DNA of 64,000 bases from Lachnospiraceae bacterium UBA935 (GCA_002293525.1 DBDJ01000067.1:57019-121018), one strand, 5' to 3'; shown: positions 45,965 to 56,171, counted from the first letter of the stretch. Program-made: numbers and translations. Notes: generated by a model from the sequence alone, not told the origin.

Positions 45965-46096
45965 TTTATTCCCCCTGTGCTTAATTTTAGGTTCTCCGGT
46001 TAGGCTGCAGCATGGAGAAGGTTATGAGTGGTGGGTGTTAGGGTCTTTGTTAGGGTTAGAGTTAGGGCCAAAGTCTGGGTCTGGTGTGGTTAGGGG

Positions 46097-46912
46097 TTAT
46101 CGTTTGAGGTTATTGGCTGTCTGCATCATTTCGTCGGTGGTGGTAATGGCCTTGGAGTTCATTTCGTAGGCACGCTGGGCGACGATGAGGTTGACCATCT
46201 CATCGGCGACCATGACATTGGAACCTTCTAGGTAGTATTGGTTGACCTTGCTTAATTCCAGACCTTGCTCGGTTGCTTCGTTGAGCGGGGCACCGCTGGC
46301 GGCGGTCGGTGACCATACACTGTTTCCTCTTCGCTCAAGACCGCCGGCGTTGTCAAATTGCCATAGGCCGATGGTTATTCCTAGGTAAGAGTCATTGCCG
46401 GTGGCATCAGGGTAGTTAAGTGCGCCGGTGCTGTCAATGGAGACTAAGTTGGATCTGATGTTGTCGGGAAGTTCTATTGGCTGGCCTTCGGTATCCAGCA
46501 CCGGGGAACCGTCACTGGCTGTAAGACCGATGCCGTCTTGGGTAATTGCCCATACAAAGTCACCGTTTCTTGTATAGTAAGTCTCGCCGTCGGCGCCTTG
46601 TACCGCAAAAAATCCTTTTCCTTCGATTGCTACGGCTGAGTCGCTGCTAGATGCCAGCATGGGACCCTGGGAGAAGAGGTTATTGATGGATGATGAGCGC
46701 ACGCCCAGTCCTACCTGTGAACTGGTCGGCTTGGGATTACCGTTGGCCGTTGTCGTCGGTGTCTGTAATGTCTGATAGAGAAGCGATTTAAACTGTGCTA
46801 CCTGGCTTTTATATCCGACCGTATTGACGTTGGCCAGGTTATTGGCAATGGTATCCACGTTTACTTGCTGAGCATTCATTCCGGTGGCGGCGCTCCATAA
46901 GCTTCTTACCAT
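46097..46912 (-). CDS. flhP: Flagellar basal-body rod protein (FlhP/FlgG-like)
   Basis: 271 aa. N-terminal flagellar rod signature MNAQQVNVDTIANNLANVNTVGY, the FFAVQGADGETYYTRNGDFVW segment, and the C-terminal SNVMVADEMVNLIVAQRAYEMNSKAITTTDEMMQTANNL motif shared by all axial proteins. The gene order mbl-flhO-flhP is that of Bacillus. The product forms the distal rod. Ribosome site AAGGAGG precedes the ATG. Confidence 0.93.
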   Translation of the reverse strand: MVRSLWSAATGMNAQQVNVDTIANNLANVNTVGYKSQVAQFKSLLYQTLQTPTTTANGNPKPTSSQVGLGVRSSSINNLFSQGPMLASSSDSAVAIEGKGFFAVQGADGETYYTRNGDFVWAITQDGIGLTASDGSPVLDTEGQPIELPDNIRSNLVSIDSTGALNYPDATGNDSYLGITIGLWQFDNAGGLERRGNSVWSPTAASGAPLNEATEQGLELSKVNQYYLEGSNVMVADEMVNLIVAQRAYEMNSKAITTTDEMMQTANNLKR

Positions 46913-46970
46913 GTTGTTCCTCCTTGTCAGGTGTGTGTCTTAAATTGGGTGTAGATCTTGTGAATCTTGA

Positions 46971-47750
46971 TTAAATCCGGCCTAATTGGTTAGCGGCTAT
47001 GTCTAAGGTACCGTCTATTGTCGTGATCACCTTTTGGTTACTTTCGTAGGCGCGGTTTACGCTAATCATATTTACCATTTCGCTTACCACCGATATGTTG
47101 GAGGTTTCCAGAAAACCGGCATATATTTCTGCTGCGGGTTCGATTTCCACGGCTCCTTCGATGGGTTGATAGTAATTTTCACCGAAATGTTCCAGATAGT
47201 CATAGTCTTCAAAATCGGTGACCTGAATCTGATCCACTACGACCCCTTCCTGGATGATCTGGCCGTAAATATTGATCTGTGTGTTGGCGGTTTCCGGATT
47301 GAGCTCGACGTGGTCGCCGTTAATGTTTAGAACAAAATCTCCGTCCTGGGTCACTAGTTCGCCGTTGCTATTGACGGTGAAATTACCGTCACGGGTGTAT
47401 TTTACCGATGTTTCTCCGGACTTATTGGTGTATTCTATAGCAAAGAAACCGGTATCTGTCAGAGCCATATCATAGGTATTGCCGGTGGATTTGAGCGGGC
47501 CTTGGGAAAAGTCGGTGTAGCCTTCGCCGATCTTGACGCCCGGGTTATTAACACCGATATAGCGGGCTAGTCTTACACCTTCCGAGTAGTCTTTGATTTT
47601 ATAAGCCAGCGCGTCTTTAAAGGACTGGCTGGTTGCACCTTCCTTTTTATATCCGTTGGTGTTGACATTGGCAAGATTGTTTGTCAATACATCCATTCTG
47701 TTTTGCTGATTGATCATGCCCGTGTAGGCCGCATATAAACCTTTTACCAT
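46971..47750 (-). CDS. flhO: Flagellar basal-body rod protein (FlhO/FlgF-like)
   Basis: 259 aa. N-terminal NRMDVLTNNLANVNTNGYKK, a central FFAIEYTNKSGETSVKYTRDGNF segment and C-terminal SEMVNMISVNRAYESNQKVITTID. It is paralogous to the next gene; position next to mbl suggests FlhO of Bacillus. RBS AGGAGG precedes the ATG. Confidence 0.92.
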   Translation of the reverse strand: MVKGLYAAYTGMINQQNRMDVLTNNLANVNTNGYKKEGATSQSFKDALAYKIKDYSEGVRLARYIGVNNPGVKIGEGYTDFSQGPLKSTGNTYDMALTDTGFFAIEYTNKSGETSVKYTRDGNFTVNSNGELVTQDGDFVLNINGDHVELNPETANTQINIYGQIIQEGVVVDQIQVTDFEDYDYLEHFGENYYQPIEGAVEIEPAAEIYAGFLETSNISVVSEMVNMISVNRAYESNQKVITTIDGTLDIAANQLGRI

Positions 47751-47884
47751 GCTGATAACCTCCTGTACGGTATTTGGGGCTGGCTTACTTTTGGTGTACT
47801 TTACTTTGCTGAACTTTGCTTTTACTGCTTACTATTGCTGTAATGTAATTCTTGTTTGCCGCTGCAATTATAGCGTGCTTATGT

Positions 47885-48877
47885 TTAGGTTTCGCGGTAT
47901 CCTGCTAAGAATTCGACATATTTCCCGGTTCCGACCGCTACCGCCGTCATGGGATCTTCTGCTGTCATGGTGTTGATGCCGGTCTTTTCGGATATCAGTT
48001 CTTCCAGTCCGCGAAGCAGGCTTCCTCCGCCGGTAAGGACGATGCCGCGGTCGGCGATGTCGGCTGCCAGTTCCGGAGGGGTTTTTTCCAGGACGCTGTG
48101 GATGGTTTCGATAATCTGCATGGTGGTTTCTTTTAGGGCTTCCTCGGTCTCTTCCGATGAAACTTTTACGGTTTTGGGAAGTCCGGTTACCAGATTACGT
48201 CCTCTGACATCCATATAGTCCACTTCAATGCGTTTAAAGGCTGATCCGATTCTGATTTTGATGTCTTCGGCGGTTCTTTCCCCGATGAGAAGATTATGTT
48301 TTTTACGCATATAGCGTACCAGGGCATCGTCAAAATCGTCACCAGCTATCTTAATGGATGCGCTTACTACCGTACCTCCTAAGGAAATAACGGCGATGTC
48401 GGAGGTTCCGCCGCCGATGTCCACGATCATGTTGCCGCAGGGTTTGGCAATGTCAATACCGGCACCGATAGCTGCGGCAATCGGTTCTTCAATAATGGAA
48501 ACCTCTCTGGCGCCGGCCTGCATGGTGGCATCTTCAACTGCCTTTTTTTCCACTTCGGTTACGCCGCTGGGTACACAGACTGCGATACGGGGCTTACGGA
48601 AACTTTTTCTTCCCAATGCTTTCTGGATAAAGTACTTCATCATTTTTTCCGTCACTTCGTAGTTGGAAATAACTCCTTGCCGGAGCGGTCTTACCGCGAT
48701 GATATTGCCTGGTGTCCTGCCGAGCATCAGCCGGGCATCTTCTCCGATTGCTTTGATCTTATCGGTATCTCTGTCGAAAGCCACTACTGATGGCTCTTTT
48801 AAAACAACTCCTCTTCCTCTGATGTAAACCAGAATGCTGGCTGTTCCCAAGTCAATTCCTATGTCTGTGTACTGCAT
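47885..48877 (-). CDS. mbl: MreB/Mbl actin-like cell-shape protein
   Basis: Actin-fold protein (330 aa) with the phosphate-1 motif IGIDLGTASILVYI, the phosphate-2 motif NMIVDIGGGTSDIAVI and the adenosine motif IVLTGGGSLLRGLE. It polymerises under the membrane to guide wall elongation. Mbl and MreB are too similar to separate by sequence alone; the mbl-flhO-flhP arrangement points to Mbl. RBS AAGGGG precedes ATG 48877. Confidence 0.95.
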   Translation of the reverse strand: MQYTDIGIDLGTASILVYIRGRGVVLKEPSVVAFDRDTDKIKAIGEDARLMLGRTPGNIIAVRPLRQGVISNYEVTEKMMKYFIQKALGRKSFRKPRIAVCVPSGVTEVEKKAVEDATMQAGAREVSIIEEPIAAAIGAGIDIAKPCGNMIVDIGGGTSDIAVISLGGTVVSASIKIAGDDFDDALVRYMRKKHNLLIGERTAEDIKIRIGSAFKRIEVDYMDVRGRNLVTGLPKTVKVSSEETEEALKETTMQIIETIHSVLEKTPPELAADIADRGIVLTGGGSLLRGLEELISEKTGINTMTAEDPMTAVAVGTGKYVEFLAGYRET

Positions 48878-49214
48878 TTTGCGCCCCTTTCTAGCTTATA
48901 TTGATACAATTCGGTCACAGCATCCCAGATAATAAGTAAAAAATGTCGGGCAATCCTGGCTTGTCGCTTAGCCTAAGCTGTGTTGTGATTTGATTTTGCG
49001 GCCGAACTGTGATTGACATTCAAACACACAAAAACATTATAACCTATAAAAGGGGTTTTTCAAAGCACTTTCACAAAAAATTAATATATTACCAATTCTT
49101 ATAAAATTTCGAATATTTAACAATTTTTATCAATTAATTTGGAAAAAGCAAGAACACAAATAGATCGCATCCTTGCTTTACTGGTATTTATATCGGCCAT
49201 TGGAAACCGATACT
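48878..49214. other. Intergenic region between mbl and uvrA
   Basis: No gene is supported. It is AT-rich near the uvrA stop, and holds the terminator described separately. The remaining part upstream of mbl should hold the mbl promoter, which I could not fix. Confidence 0.4.
49143..49182 (-). terminator. Terminator after uvrA
   Basis: AAAGCAAG (49145-49152) and CTTGCTTT (49172-49179) form an eight-bp stem with a 19-nt loop; on the minus strand the stem is followed by TTTTTCC. It lies about 33 nt past the uvrA stop at 49215. Confidence 0.6.
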
Positions 49215-52082
49215 TTATAGTATTTGCTTATTTTTTCTAAGAATTTTCTGGATATATTGTCCGGTGTACGACTGGCGGCAGGCGGCTATTTCTTCCGGAG
49301 TTCCTTTTGCCAGTACCGTTCCGCCTTTGTCGCCGCCTTCCGGTCCCATATCAATGATGTAATCGGCAGTTTTGATAACGTCCAGGTTGTGCTCGATCAC
49401 TACCACGGTATTGCCGCCGACGGTCAGTTGATGCAGGATCTCTACCAGCTTATGGACATCAGCAAAATGCAGGCCGGTCGTCGGCTCATCAAGGATGTAG
49501 ATCGTCTTGCCGGTGCTCCGGCGGCTCAGCTCAGTAGCCAGCTTCACTCTCTGGGCTTCGCCGCCTGACAGTGTTGTGGCCGGCTGGCCCAGTTTTACAT
49601 AGGATAGACCTACATCGTATAATGTTGCGATCTTTCTTTTGATCGAGGGCACATTTTCAAAAAATGAGTTGGCCTCTTCAACTGTCATATTCAGGATGTC
49701 ATGGATATTTTTCCCTTTATATCTGACATCAAGGGTTTCGCGGTTATATCGCTTGCCGCCGCATACTTCACAGGGAACGTAAACGTCCGGCAGAAAATGC
49801 ATCTCGATTTTGATGATGCCATCACCGCTGCAGGCTTCGCATCTTCCGCCTTTGACATTAAAGCTGAAGCGGCCTTTCTTGTAGCCTTTGGCTTTGGCGT
49901 CGGGGGTTGCGGCAAACAGGTCCCTGATCTGATCGAACACTCCTGTATAGGTGGCCGGGTTTGAGCGGGGTGTTCTGCCGATTGGGGACTGGTCGATGGC
50001 AATCACTTTATCCAGCTGCCCGATCCCTTGAATATCCTGATGTTTGCCGGCTATCGTCCGGGCCCGGTTCAGTTCCTTGGCCAGACGCTTATAGAGGATT
50101 TCATTTACCAACGAGCTTTTGCCTGAACCCGACACGCCAGTGACGCAGGTCATGATCCCCAGCGGGACAGCCACGTTGACGTTTTTGAGGTTGTTTTCCG
50201 CACCGCCGGTTATCTTCAGGAAGCCGGTCGGACGGCGGCGCTTCTTCGGTACCGGAATCTCCAGCTCGCCGCTTAAATACTGGCCTGTGACCGATTCCTT
50301 TACCGACATGATTTCTGCTGCCGTACCGACCGCTACCACTTCGCCGCCGTGCGACCCGGCACCCGGCCCGATATCGACGATATAGTCGGCGGCAAGCATC
50401 GTTTCTTCATCATGCTCCACCACCAGCAGGGTATTGCCCAGGTCGCGCAGGTTCTTCAGGGTATGCAGCAGCTTGTCATTATCCCGCTGATGCAGGCCGA
50501 TGCTTGGCTCGTCCAGAATATAGCATACCCCCACCAGCCCGGAGCCGATCTGGGTTGCCAGACGGATCCGCTGTGCTTCTCCGCCGGATAAAGATGCCGT
50601 CCCTCTGGCAAGCGTCAGATAATCCAAACCCACATCGATGAGAAAACCGACCCGCGCCCGGATCTCCTTAAGGACCTGCCTGCCGATCAGTTTCTGCTGC
50701 TCCGTAAGGGACATGGTACTGATAAATTCATGTAGGGAACCGATGGATATCGAAGTGACTTCATAGATATTCTTATCGCTGACGGTCACGGCCAAAGATT
50801 CTTTTTTCAGGCGCATGCCGCCGCATTCGTTGCATGGCGTGATATGCATAAATGTCTCATACTCCTGCTTGACGCCTTCCGAAGATGTTTCGCGGTAACG
50901 CCGTTCAACATTGCGGATGAGTCCTTCAAAAGCAACCGGGTAAATTCCTTCACCGCGCTGGCCTTTATAATGAACCGTCACTTCCTGGCCGCCGGTTCCG
51001 TTTATCAGAACATGCTTTACGTTATCGCTTAATTCCGCGAACGGAGTATCTAAGTCAAAATGATAGGTCTTGGCAAGAGCCCTCAGAATAGCATTAGTAA
51101 AACTGCCGGGATCATTGCTGGACTGCCAGCCGACCATAATGATGGCACCTTCATTGATGCTCAGCCGCTGGTTGGGGATCATCAGTTCTACACTGAACTC
51201 CATCTTATAGCCCAGGCCGGCGCATACAGGACAGGCTCCAAAAGGATTATTAAAGGAAAAACTGCGGGGTTCTATCTCACTGACGCTGACACCGCAGTCA
51301 GGGCAGGCAAAGCTCTGGCTGAAATTCAGCGGCTCCCCGTCCACCACATCCACGATCATCAGTCCATCGGCAAGCTCCATCACACTTTCGATGGAATCTG
51401 TCAAACGCTTCTCTATTCCCGCCTTTACTACCAGACGATCGACGATGACTTCAATACTGTGTTTAATATTTTTGTCTAATTTGATTTCTTCAGAGAGCTC
51501 ATAAAGATTGCCGTCCACCCGCACCCGGACATAGCCGCTGCGTTTGGCCCGCTCAAATATCTTACTGTGCTCGCCCTTACGTCCTCTGACCACCGGTGCC
51601 AGAAGCTGCAGTCTGGTGCCTTCCGGAAGTTCCATGATCTGGTCTACCATCTGGTCAATCGTCTGTCTCTTGATCTCCTTTCCGCACTGCGTACAATGCG
51701 GTATCCCGATCCTGGCATAAAGAAGACGAAAATAGTCGTATATTTCGGTGACCGTTCCCACGGTAGAGCGGGGGTTACGGTTGGTAGACTTCTGATCTAT
51801 CGATATCGCCGGAGACAGCCCCTCGATCTTCTCCACATCCGGTTTTTCCATCTGCCCCAAAAACTGCCGCGCATAAGAAGACAGCGACTCCATATACCGT
51901 CTCTGTCCTTCTGCATATATCGTATCAAAAGCCAGCGAAGACTTCCCTGAACCGGATAATCCCGTCAATACTACCATCTCATTCCTGGGAATATCAATAT
52001 TCAGGTTTTTTAGATTATGCTCATTTGCTCCCCGTATCTTGATAAATTCTTTTCTGGGAAGCATCTTCTTCACTTCTTCCAT
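49215..52082 (-). CDS. uvrA: Excinuclease ABC subunit A
   Basis: 955 aa with two ABC ATPase modules: first Walker A GLSGSGKSSLAFD, second GVSGSGKSSLVNEI; the ABC signatures SLSGGEAQRIRLA and TLSGGEAQRVKLA. Zinc-finger Cys pairs are seen in CPDCGVSV...CPVC and CEACSG...CEVCGG. It scans DNA for bulky damage and loads UvrB. ATG 52082 has GGAGG; an in-frame ATG at 52061 is the other option. uvrB is next on the same strand, the usual order. Confidence 0.97.
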   Translation of the reverse strand: MEEVKKMLPRKEFIKIRGANEHNLKNLNIDIPRNEMVVLTGLSGSGKSSLAFDTIYAEGQRRYMESLSSYARQFLGQMEKPDVEKIEGLSPAISIDQKSTNRNPRSTVGTVTEIYDYFRLLYARIGIPHCTQCGKEIKRQTIDQMVDQIMELPEGTRLQLLAPVVRGRKGEHSKIFERAKRSGYVRVRVDGNLYELSEEIKLDKNIKHSIEVIVDRLVVKAGIEKRLTDSIESVMELADGLMIVDVVDGEPLNFSQSFACPDCGVSVSEIEPRSFSFNNPFGACPVCAGLGYKMEFSVELMIPNQRLSINEGAIIMVGWQSSNDPGSFTNAILRALAKTYHFDLDTPFAELSDNVKHVLINGTGGQEVTVHYKGQRGEGIYPVAFEGLIRNVERRYRETSSEGVKQEYETFMHITPCNECGGMRLKKESLAVTVSDKNIYEVTSISIGSLHEFISTMSLTEQQKLIGRQVLKEIRARVGFLIDVGLDYLTLARGTASLSGGEAQRIRLATQIGSGLVGVCYILDEPSIGLHQRDNDKLLHTLKNLRDLGNTLLVVEHDEETMLAADYIVDIGPGAGSHGGEVVAVGTAAEIMSVKESVTGQYLSGELEIPVPKKRRRPTGFLKITGGAENNLKNVNVAVPLGIMTCVTGVSGSGKSSLVNEILYKRLAKELNRARTIAGKHQDIQGIGQLDKVIAIDQSPIGRTPRSNPATYTGVFDQIRDLFAATPDAKAKGYKKGRFSFNVKGGRCEACSGDGIIKIEMHFLPDVYVPCEVCGGKRYNRETLDVRYKGKNIHDILNMTVEEANSFFENVPSIKRKIATLYDVGLSYVKLGQPATTLSGGEAQRVKLATELSRRSTGKTIYILDEPTTGLHFADVHKLVEILHQLTVGGNTVVVIEHNLDVIKTADYIIDMGPEGGDKGGTVLAKGTPEEIAACRQSYTGQYIQKILRKNKQIL

Positions 52083-52169
52083 GCTGCCGGTTTCCTCCTG
52101 GGTCTTCTGTTGTATGCTTCATTGATCTACATCCCAATTTACTGCTTAACTACTTTATATCATAGCAAA

Positions 52170-54155
52170 TTAATCAAGTTGCTGTAACTGCTTCTTCAAT
52201 TCCGTCATCTTATCACGCAGCTCGGCGGCAGCTTCAAAATCAAGTTCGGCCGCGGCCTGACGCATTTTTTTCTGGATCTGCTCAATCAGTTTCACCAGCT
52301 CGGCGCGATCCATAGATTCGGGATCTTTCTCAAACTTCATTTCTTCCCTGGCAATCTCCCGAGATATCGTAATCAGATCGCGCACCGCTTTACGGATCGT
52401 CTGCGGCGTGATTCCGTGTTCTTCATTATATTGCTGCTGGATGGCCCGGCGCCGTTCCGTTTCTTCAATCGCCTGCCGCATGGAATCGGTTACCGTATCC
52501 GCATACATGATAACATGGCCTTCGGAATTCCTGGCTGCCCGTCCAACCGTCTGAATCAGCGATGTCCCGGAACGCAAGAAGCCTTCCTTATCCGCATCCA
52601 GTATCGCCACCAGCGTAATCTCAGGAATATCCAATCCTTCCCGCAGCAGGTTGATGCCCACCAGTACATCAAAGACATCCAGGCGCATATCGCGGATAAT
52701 CTCCGCCCTTTCCAAAGTGTCGATGTCGGAGTGCAGGTATTTCACCCGGATCCCCACTTCCCGTATATAGTCAGTGAGATCCTCCGCCATCCGCTTGGTC
52801 AGCGTCGTAATCATCACTTTGTTTTTTCCTGCTACTTCTTTGTTGATCTCGCTGATCAGATCATCAATCTGTCCTGTTACCGGCCGGACAAAAATCTCCG
52901 GATCCAGCAAGCCTGTCGGCCGGATAATCTGTTCGACCCGTAGCAGCTCATGGTTTTCTTCATATATAGAAGGGGTGGCGGATACAAAGAGCATCTGATT
53001 AATCTTATCCTCAAACTCATGAAAGGCCAGAGGACGGTTATCCTTCGCCGAAGGCAGGCGAAACCCATAATCGACCAGCGTTGTCTTGCGCGACTGATCG
53101 CCGGCATGCATCCCCCTGACCTGCGGCACGGTGATATGAGACTCGTCAACAATAATCAAATAATCATCCGGGAAAAAGTCCATCAGCGTATATGGTGTTT
53201 CCCCTTCTTCGAGCCCGTTCAGATGCCGGGAATAATTCTCAATGCCCGAGCAAAAACCGGTTTCCCGCAGCATCTCAACATCAAAATTAGTGCGTTCAGA
53301 TATTCTCTGCGCCTCCAGCAGCTTGTCCTCACTTTTAAAAAAGCGGATCCGCTCCTCCAGCTCGCCTTCAATCTTACGCAAAGCCGGTTCCAGGGAAGCC
53401 GTGTCAATGACATAGTGGGAAGCCGGGTAAATATAGACAAAATCCAGAATGGATTTTACCATTCCGGTCAGGACATCGATCTCCGATATCCGGTCAATCT
53501 CATCTCCGAAAAACTCCACCCGGACAGCCGAATCACTGGCCGAAGCCAGGAAAATCTCCACCACATCTCCATGCACCCGGAAAGTTCCGCGGTGAAAATC
53601 CATTTCATTACGGATATACTGAATCTCCACCAGCTTGCGGATCACCTCATCACGGTCTCTTACCGACCCCGGCCGCAGCCCCAAGGTCATGTCCTTATAA
53701 AATTCCGGGCTGCCTACTCCGTAGATGCAGGAAACACTGGCAACCACGATCACATCGCGGCGCTCCGTCAGCGAAGCCGTTGCCGAATGCCTGAGCTTGT
53801 CAATCTCTTCATTAATAGAAGAGTCCTTAGCTATATAAGTATCCGAAGAGGGCACATAGGCCTCTGGCTGATAGTAATCATAATAGGAAACAAAATACTC
53901 AACCGCATTATCCGGAAACATCTCTTTAAACTCGCCATAAAGCTGTCCTGCCAGCGTCTTATTATGAGCAATGACCAAAGTCGGCACCTGCAGCGCCTGA
54001 ATAATATTGGCCATCGTAAAAGTCTTGCCTGAACCGGTAACCCCAAGCAGCGTCTGAAACTGGTTCCCCTTTTTAAATCCGTTCACCAGCGTCTCAATCG
54101 CCTCCGGCTGATCCCCCGTGGGCTGAAAAGGAGCTTTCAGTTCAAACTGCTTCAT
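52170..54155 (-). CDS. uvrB: Excinuclease ABC subunit B
   Basis: SF2 helicase-like protein with Walker A GVTGSGKTFTMANI, beta-hairpin region SYYDYYQPEAYVP, DESH box (IIVDESHITV), QTVGRAARN and a C-terminal UvrC-binding (UVR) coiled coil (AAAELDFEAAAELRDK). It verifies lesions and recruits UvrC. I choose ATG 54155, eight nt after GGAGG; the 54209 start would add 18 residues. Confidence 0.97.
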   Translation of the reverse strand: MKQFELKAPFQPTGDQPEAIETLVNGFKKGNQFQTLLGVTGSGKTFTMANIIQALQVPTLVIAHNKTLAGQLYGEFKEMFPDNAVEYFVSYYDYYQPEAYVPSSDTYIAKDSSINEEIDKLRHSATASLTERRDVIVVASVSCIYGVGSPEFYKDMTLGLRPGSVRDRDEVIRKLVEIQYIRNEMDFHRGTFRVHGDVVEIFLASASDSAVRVEFFGDEIDRISEIDVLTGMVKSILDFVYIYPASHYVIDTASLEPALRKIEGELEERIRFFKSEDKLLEAQRISERTNFDVEMLRETGFCSGIENYSRHLNGLEEGETPYTLMDFFPDDYLIIVDESHITVPQVRGMHAGDQSRKTTLVDYGFRLPSAKDNRPLAFHEFEDKINQMLFVSATPSIYEENHELLRVEQIIRPTGLLDPEIFVRPVTGQIDDLISEINKEVAGKNKVMITTLTKRMAEDLTDYIREVGIRVKYLHSDIDTLERAEIIRDMRLDVFDVLVGINLLREGLDIPEITLVAILDADKEGFLRSGTSLIQTVGRAARNSEGHVIMYADTVTDSMRQAIEETERRRAIQQQYNEEHGITPQTIRKAVRDLITISREIAREEMKFEKDPESMDRAELVKLIEQIQKKMRQAAAELDFEAAAELRDKMTELKKQLQQLD

Positions 54156-54340
54156 ACCTGTACCTCCGTTCTGCTGATCCTTTTCGTATACACAGTGCCT
54201 TCCGCTCATTTTTAACTGATTATACCATAGCTATTATTAAAAGTACAGATAAAAATAGAACAATTGTTCCCCTCTACTGTTCACGTTACTGACCAATATA
54301 TACTTTATACCAGTAAAAGTCAATATAGAATCGGAGATTG

Positions 54341-54430
54341 TCAATGAATCGGCGATTTCCAATGAATCTGAGATATCCAATGAATCTGAGGTCACCAATG
54401 AGTCTAAAGTCGCCAATGAGTCTGATGGTT
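54341..54430. repeat. Minisatellite upstream of uvrB (18-bp unit, five copies)
   Basis: Five diverging copies of CCAATGAATCTGAGATAT. A 68-codon minus-strand frame with repeated DSLxISDSL is read from them but lacks a ribosome binding site. The remaining sequence between uvrB and the DUF6273 gene (54156-54489) has no gene. Confidence 0.75.
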
Positions 54431-54489
54431 CTCTCATTGACAAATCAGAATGCCACTTTACTGTATATATCTTAACCTGATGATATTAA

Positions 54490-55092
54490 TTAACCCTTCA
54501 GCCATAAGGCAGGACGAACGCCGCCAGCACAAAAACCGTCGGCAATATTCCCTTTTAGGATATTGTTGCCATGTATTCCGATATTACCGTCGTGAAAAAC
54601 GTATACCGCCTTCACACTGAGGCGGCCAGGGGTACGTATCCAATACCATGAATTCCATCCTTTATCCAAAAGCTCCGCCTCTCGTTTGCTATTGTTTTCG
54701 TCTTTGCGTTCATACCAATACCGTTGATTTTTCCGCGGATTATAGAGTAATGAACTGCTGTCGCCGAAATATTTGCAGGCAAGCTCTTCAAGGCTCAGTA
54801 GGAATATCTTGTCCTCGGTTTCAGCTCCGCCGATCGTCCCAAACCATGGATTATCGGGATTTTGGTTCAACACCGGGATTATTCTTTGCTTGTCCTGTTC
54901 AGAAAAACTGTCAAAAAACTCGATATTTAAATACTCCCTAAGCGAACAGTTGGCCCAAGTAATATCTATGTATTTATTGTGATATGACCGCTGCATTATG
55001 ATTTTATCAGTAATAATTAAAGTTGAGTCGTCTTGCACTGCGAGCACACGCCAATCATAATTACCAAATAAAATAGTATCGCCTATTTGCAT
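54490..55092 (-). CDS. DUF6273 domain protein
   Basis: 200 aa. The opening MQIGDTILFGNYDWRVLAVQ, the middle YWIRTPGRLSVKAVYV and the ending CAGGVRPALWLKG resemble DUF6273 proteins, which often occur in surface or cargo-like proteins of Firmicutes. No signal peptide is present, so this copy appears cytoplasmic. ATG 55092 has a strong CAGGAGG box. Function unknown. Neighbour to the island of mobile and defence genes. Confidence 0.85.
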   Translation of the reverse strand: MQIGDTILFGNYDWRVLAVQDDSTLIITDKIIMQRSYHNKYIDITWANCSLREYLNIEFFDSFSEQDKQRIIPVLNQNPDNPWFGTIGGAETEDKIFLLSLEELACKYFGDSSSLLYNPRKNQRYWYERKDENNSKREAELLDKGWNSWYWIRTPGRLSVKAVYVFHDGNIGIHGNNILKGNIADGFCAGGVRPALWLKG

Positions 55093-55439
55093 TGTATCCT
55101 CCTGTCTGCCTCTTAAAACTTATTTTTGTCTCACGTAATACACTTATTCCTGTTCTTCGTACAATAAGAATCCCATTACTATCAATAATCATACATGTAT
55201 TAATATCAATTATTACATTATTTTGAGATTGATATTATAACATTTTTCTATAACATATTTCTCACCATCTGTATCTATCATTGCATATGAAATACTATCT
55301 AAATAAATAACCCCATATTGTAATCGGTTTTGAGCTTCTCTTCTCTGTCCATCATATCCTTGAGCTACTATTAGAAATAAATCGTATCATTAATAAGAAT
55401 ACTTGCACTTATTCCGGAAAGGCATGCTCTGTTTTTCCG
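55093..55439. other. AT-rich intergenic region before the IS30 remnant
   Basis: I see no gene or clear motif here. It is AT-rich and contains the left junction of the accessory island. The DUF6273 promoter is presumably within the first 100 bp, upstream of its ATG at 55092. Confidence 0.3.
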
Positions 55440-55899
55440 GTAAAGGGTGCTCTGAATTTCCGAAAAAGGTACGCATTTACATCGGAATACTCACCAACCA
55501 CCCGGAGGCTGGCATTTCCGTCAGGACTTTATATCAGTACATTGATGACGGCCTGCTTTCTGCCAGAAACAATGATTAAAAAAGAAAGATCAAGTTCAAG
55601 CCTCGCAAGGTCCATAAGACGCAGATCACTGACCGGGCCATTTTAATCGGACGCTCTCACCAAGATTTTCCGAATATTTAACACAATGGGACGTGAACCT
55701 GATCGTCAACCATATCAATTCTACACCACGGGCCAGTCTGAATGGCATGACACCGTATCAACTGGCCCTTGTTACATTCGGCACCGATATCATCGATGCT
55801 TTTCAACTCAAGCCGATTGAACCAGATAAAGTCAATTTAACGCCTGCGTTGATAAAACAACCTAATAATGATGAAAATCTGCTGTCAGTTCCGACATGA
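55440..55899 (+). pseudogene. IS30-family transposase remnant
   Basis: Two pieces of one transposase are visible. A fragment with IGILTNHPEAGISVRTLYQY and DDGLLSARN stops at 55578; in the next frame it resumes as KRKIKFKPRKVHKTQITDRA, which is IS30-like. A second fragment (55684-55899) reads TQWDVNLIVNHINSTPRASL then NGMTPYQLALVTFG, the C-terminal end. The DDE catalytic core between them is deleted, so it cannot move. I did not find the terminal inverted repeats. Confidence 0.85.
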
Positions 55900-56009
55900 T
55901 ATAAAATAAATATTTTGCTAACCGCCCAATGGAATTCAGTCTCGCACACTAATCTCGCATTGGTTTGTTTGCCATACCCATAAATAAGAATTTTCACGTA
56001 TTAACCACA

Positions 56010-56171
56010 AAAAATATATTATATATAAAAACGACAAATCATGTAACTTCGGTAATCCTCCCAGAGCACCGTTAGAGATAATAACCGCCTTAATCGCTTT
56101 CTCTGCTGCTTGCTGGCAATGATAACAAATAATTTCATATGGTTAATCCACTGTTTGATTTCTTGACTCAT
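56010..56171 (-). pseudogene. HEPN-domain toxin remnant
   Basis: The frame starting at ATG 56171 (MSQEIKQWINH) runs in one frame and then HEPN sequence follows in another: EIICYHCQQAAEKAIKAV, a glycine loop and KLHDLSFL. HEPN proteins of MNT pairs normally have 15-20 more residues between the opening W and EIICYHCQQ, so both an internal loss and a frameshift are present. The later RX4-6H RNase motif is missing. It follows the nucleotidyltransferase gene, the usual order of an MNT/HEPN toxin-antitoxin module. Confidence 0.75.

Noticed and set aside
52950..54032. 360-codon plus-strand frame inside uvrB
   Set aside because: Antisense shadow of uvrB, which has all of its family motifs on the other strand.
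54237..54443. 68-codon frame upstream of uvrB with DSLxISDSL repeats
   Set aside because: It is the translation of the 18-bp minisatellite, starts at a TTG without a ribosome site, and has no conserved flanks.
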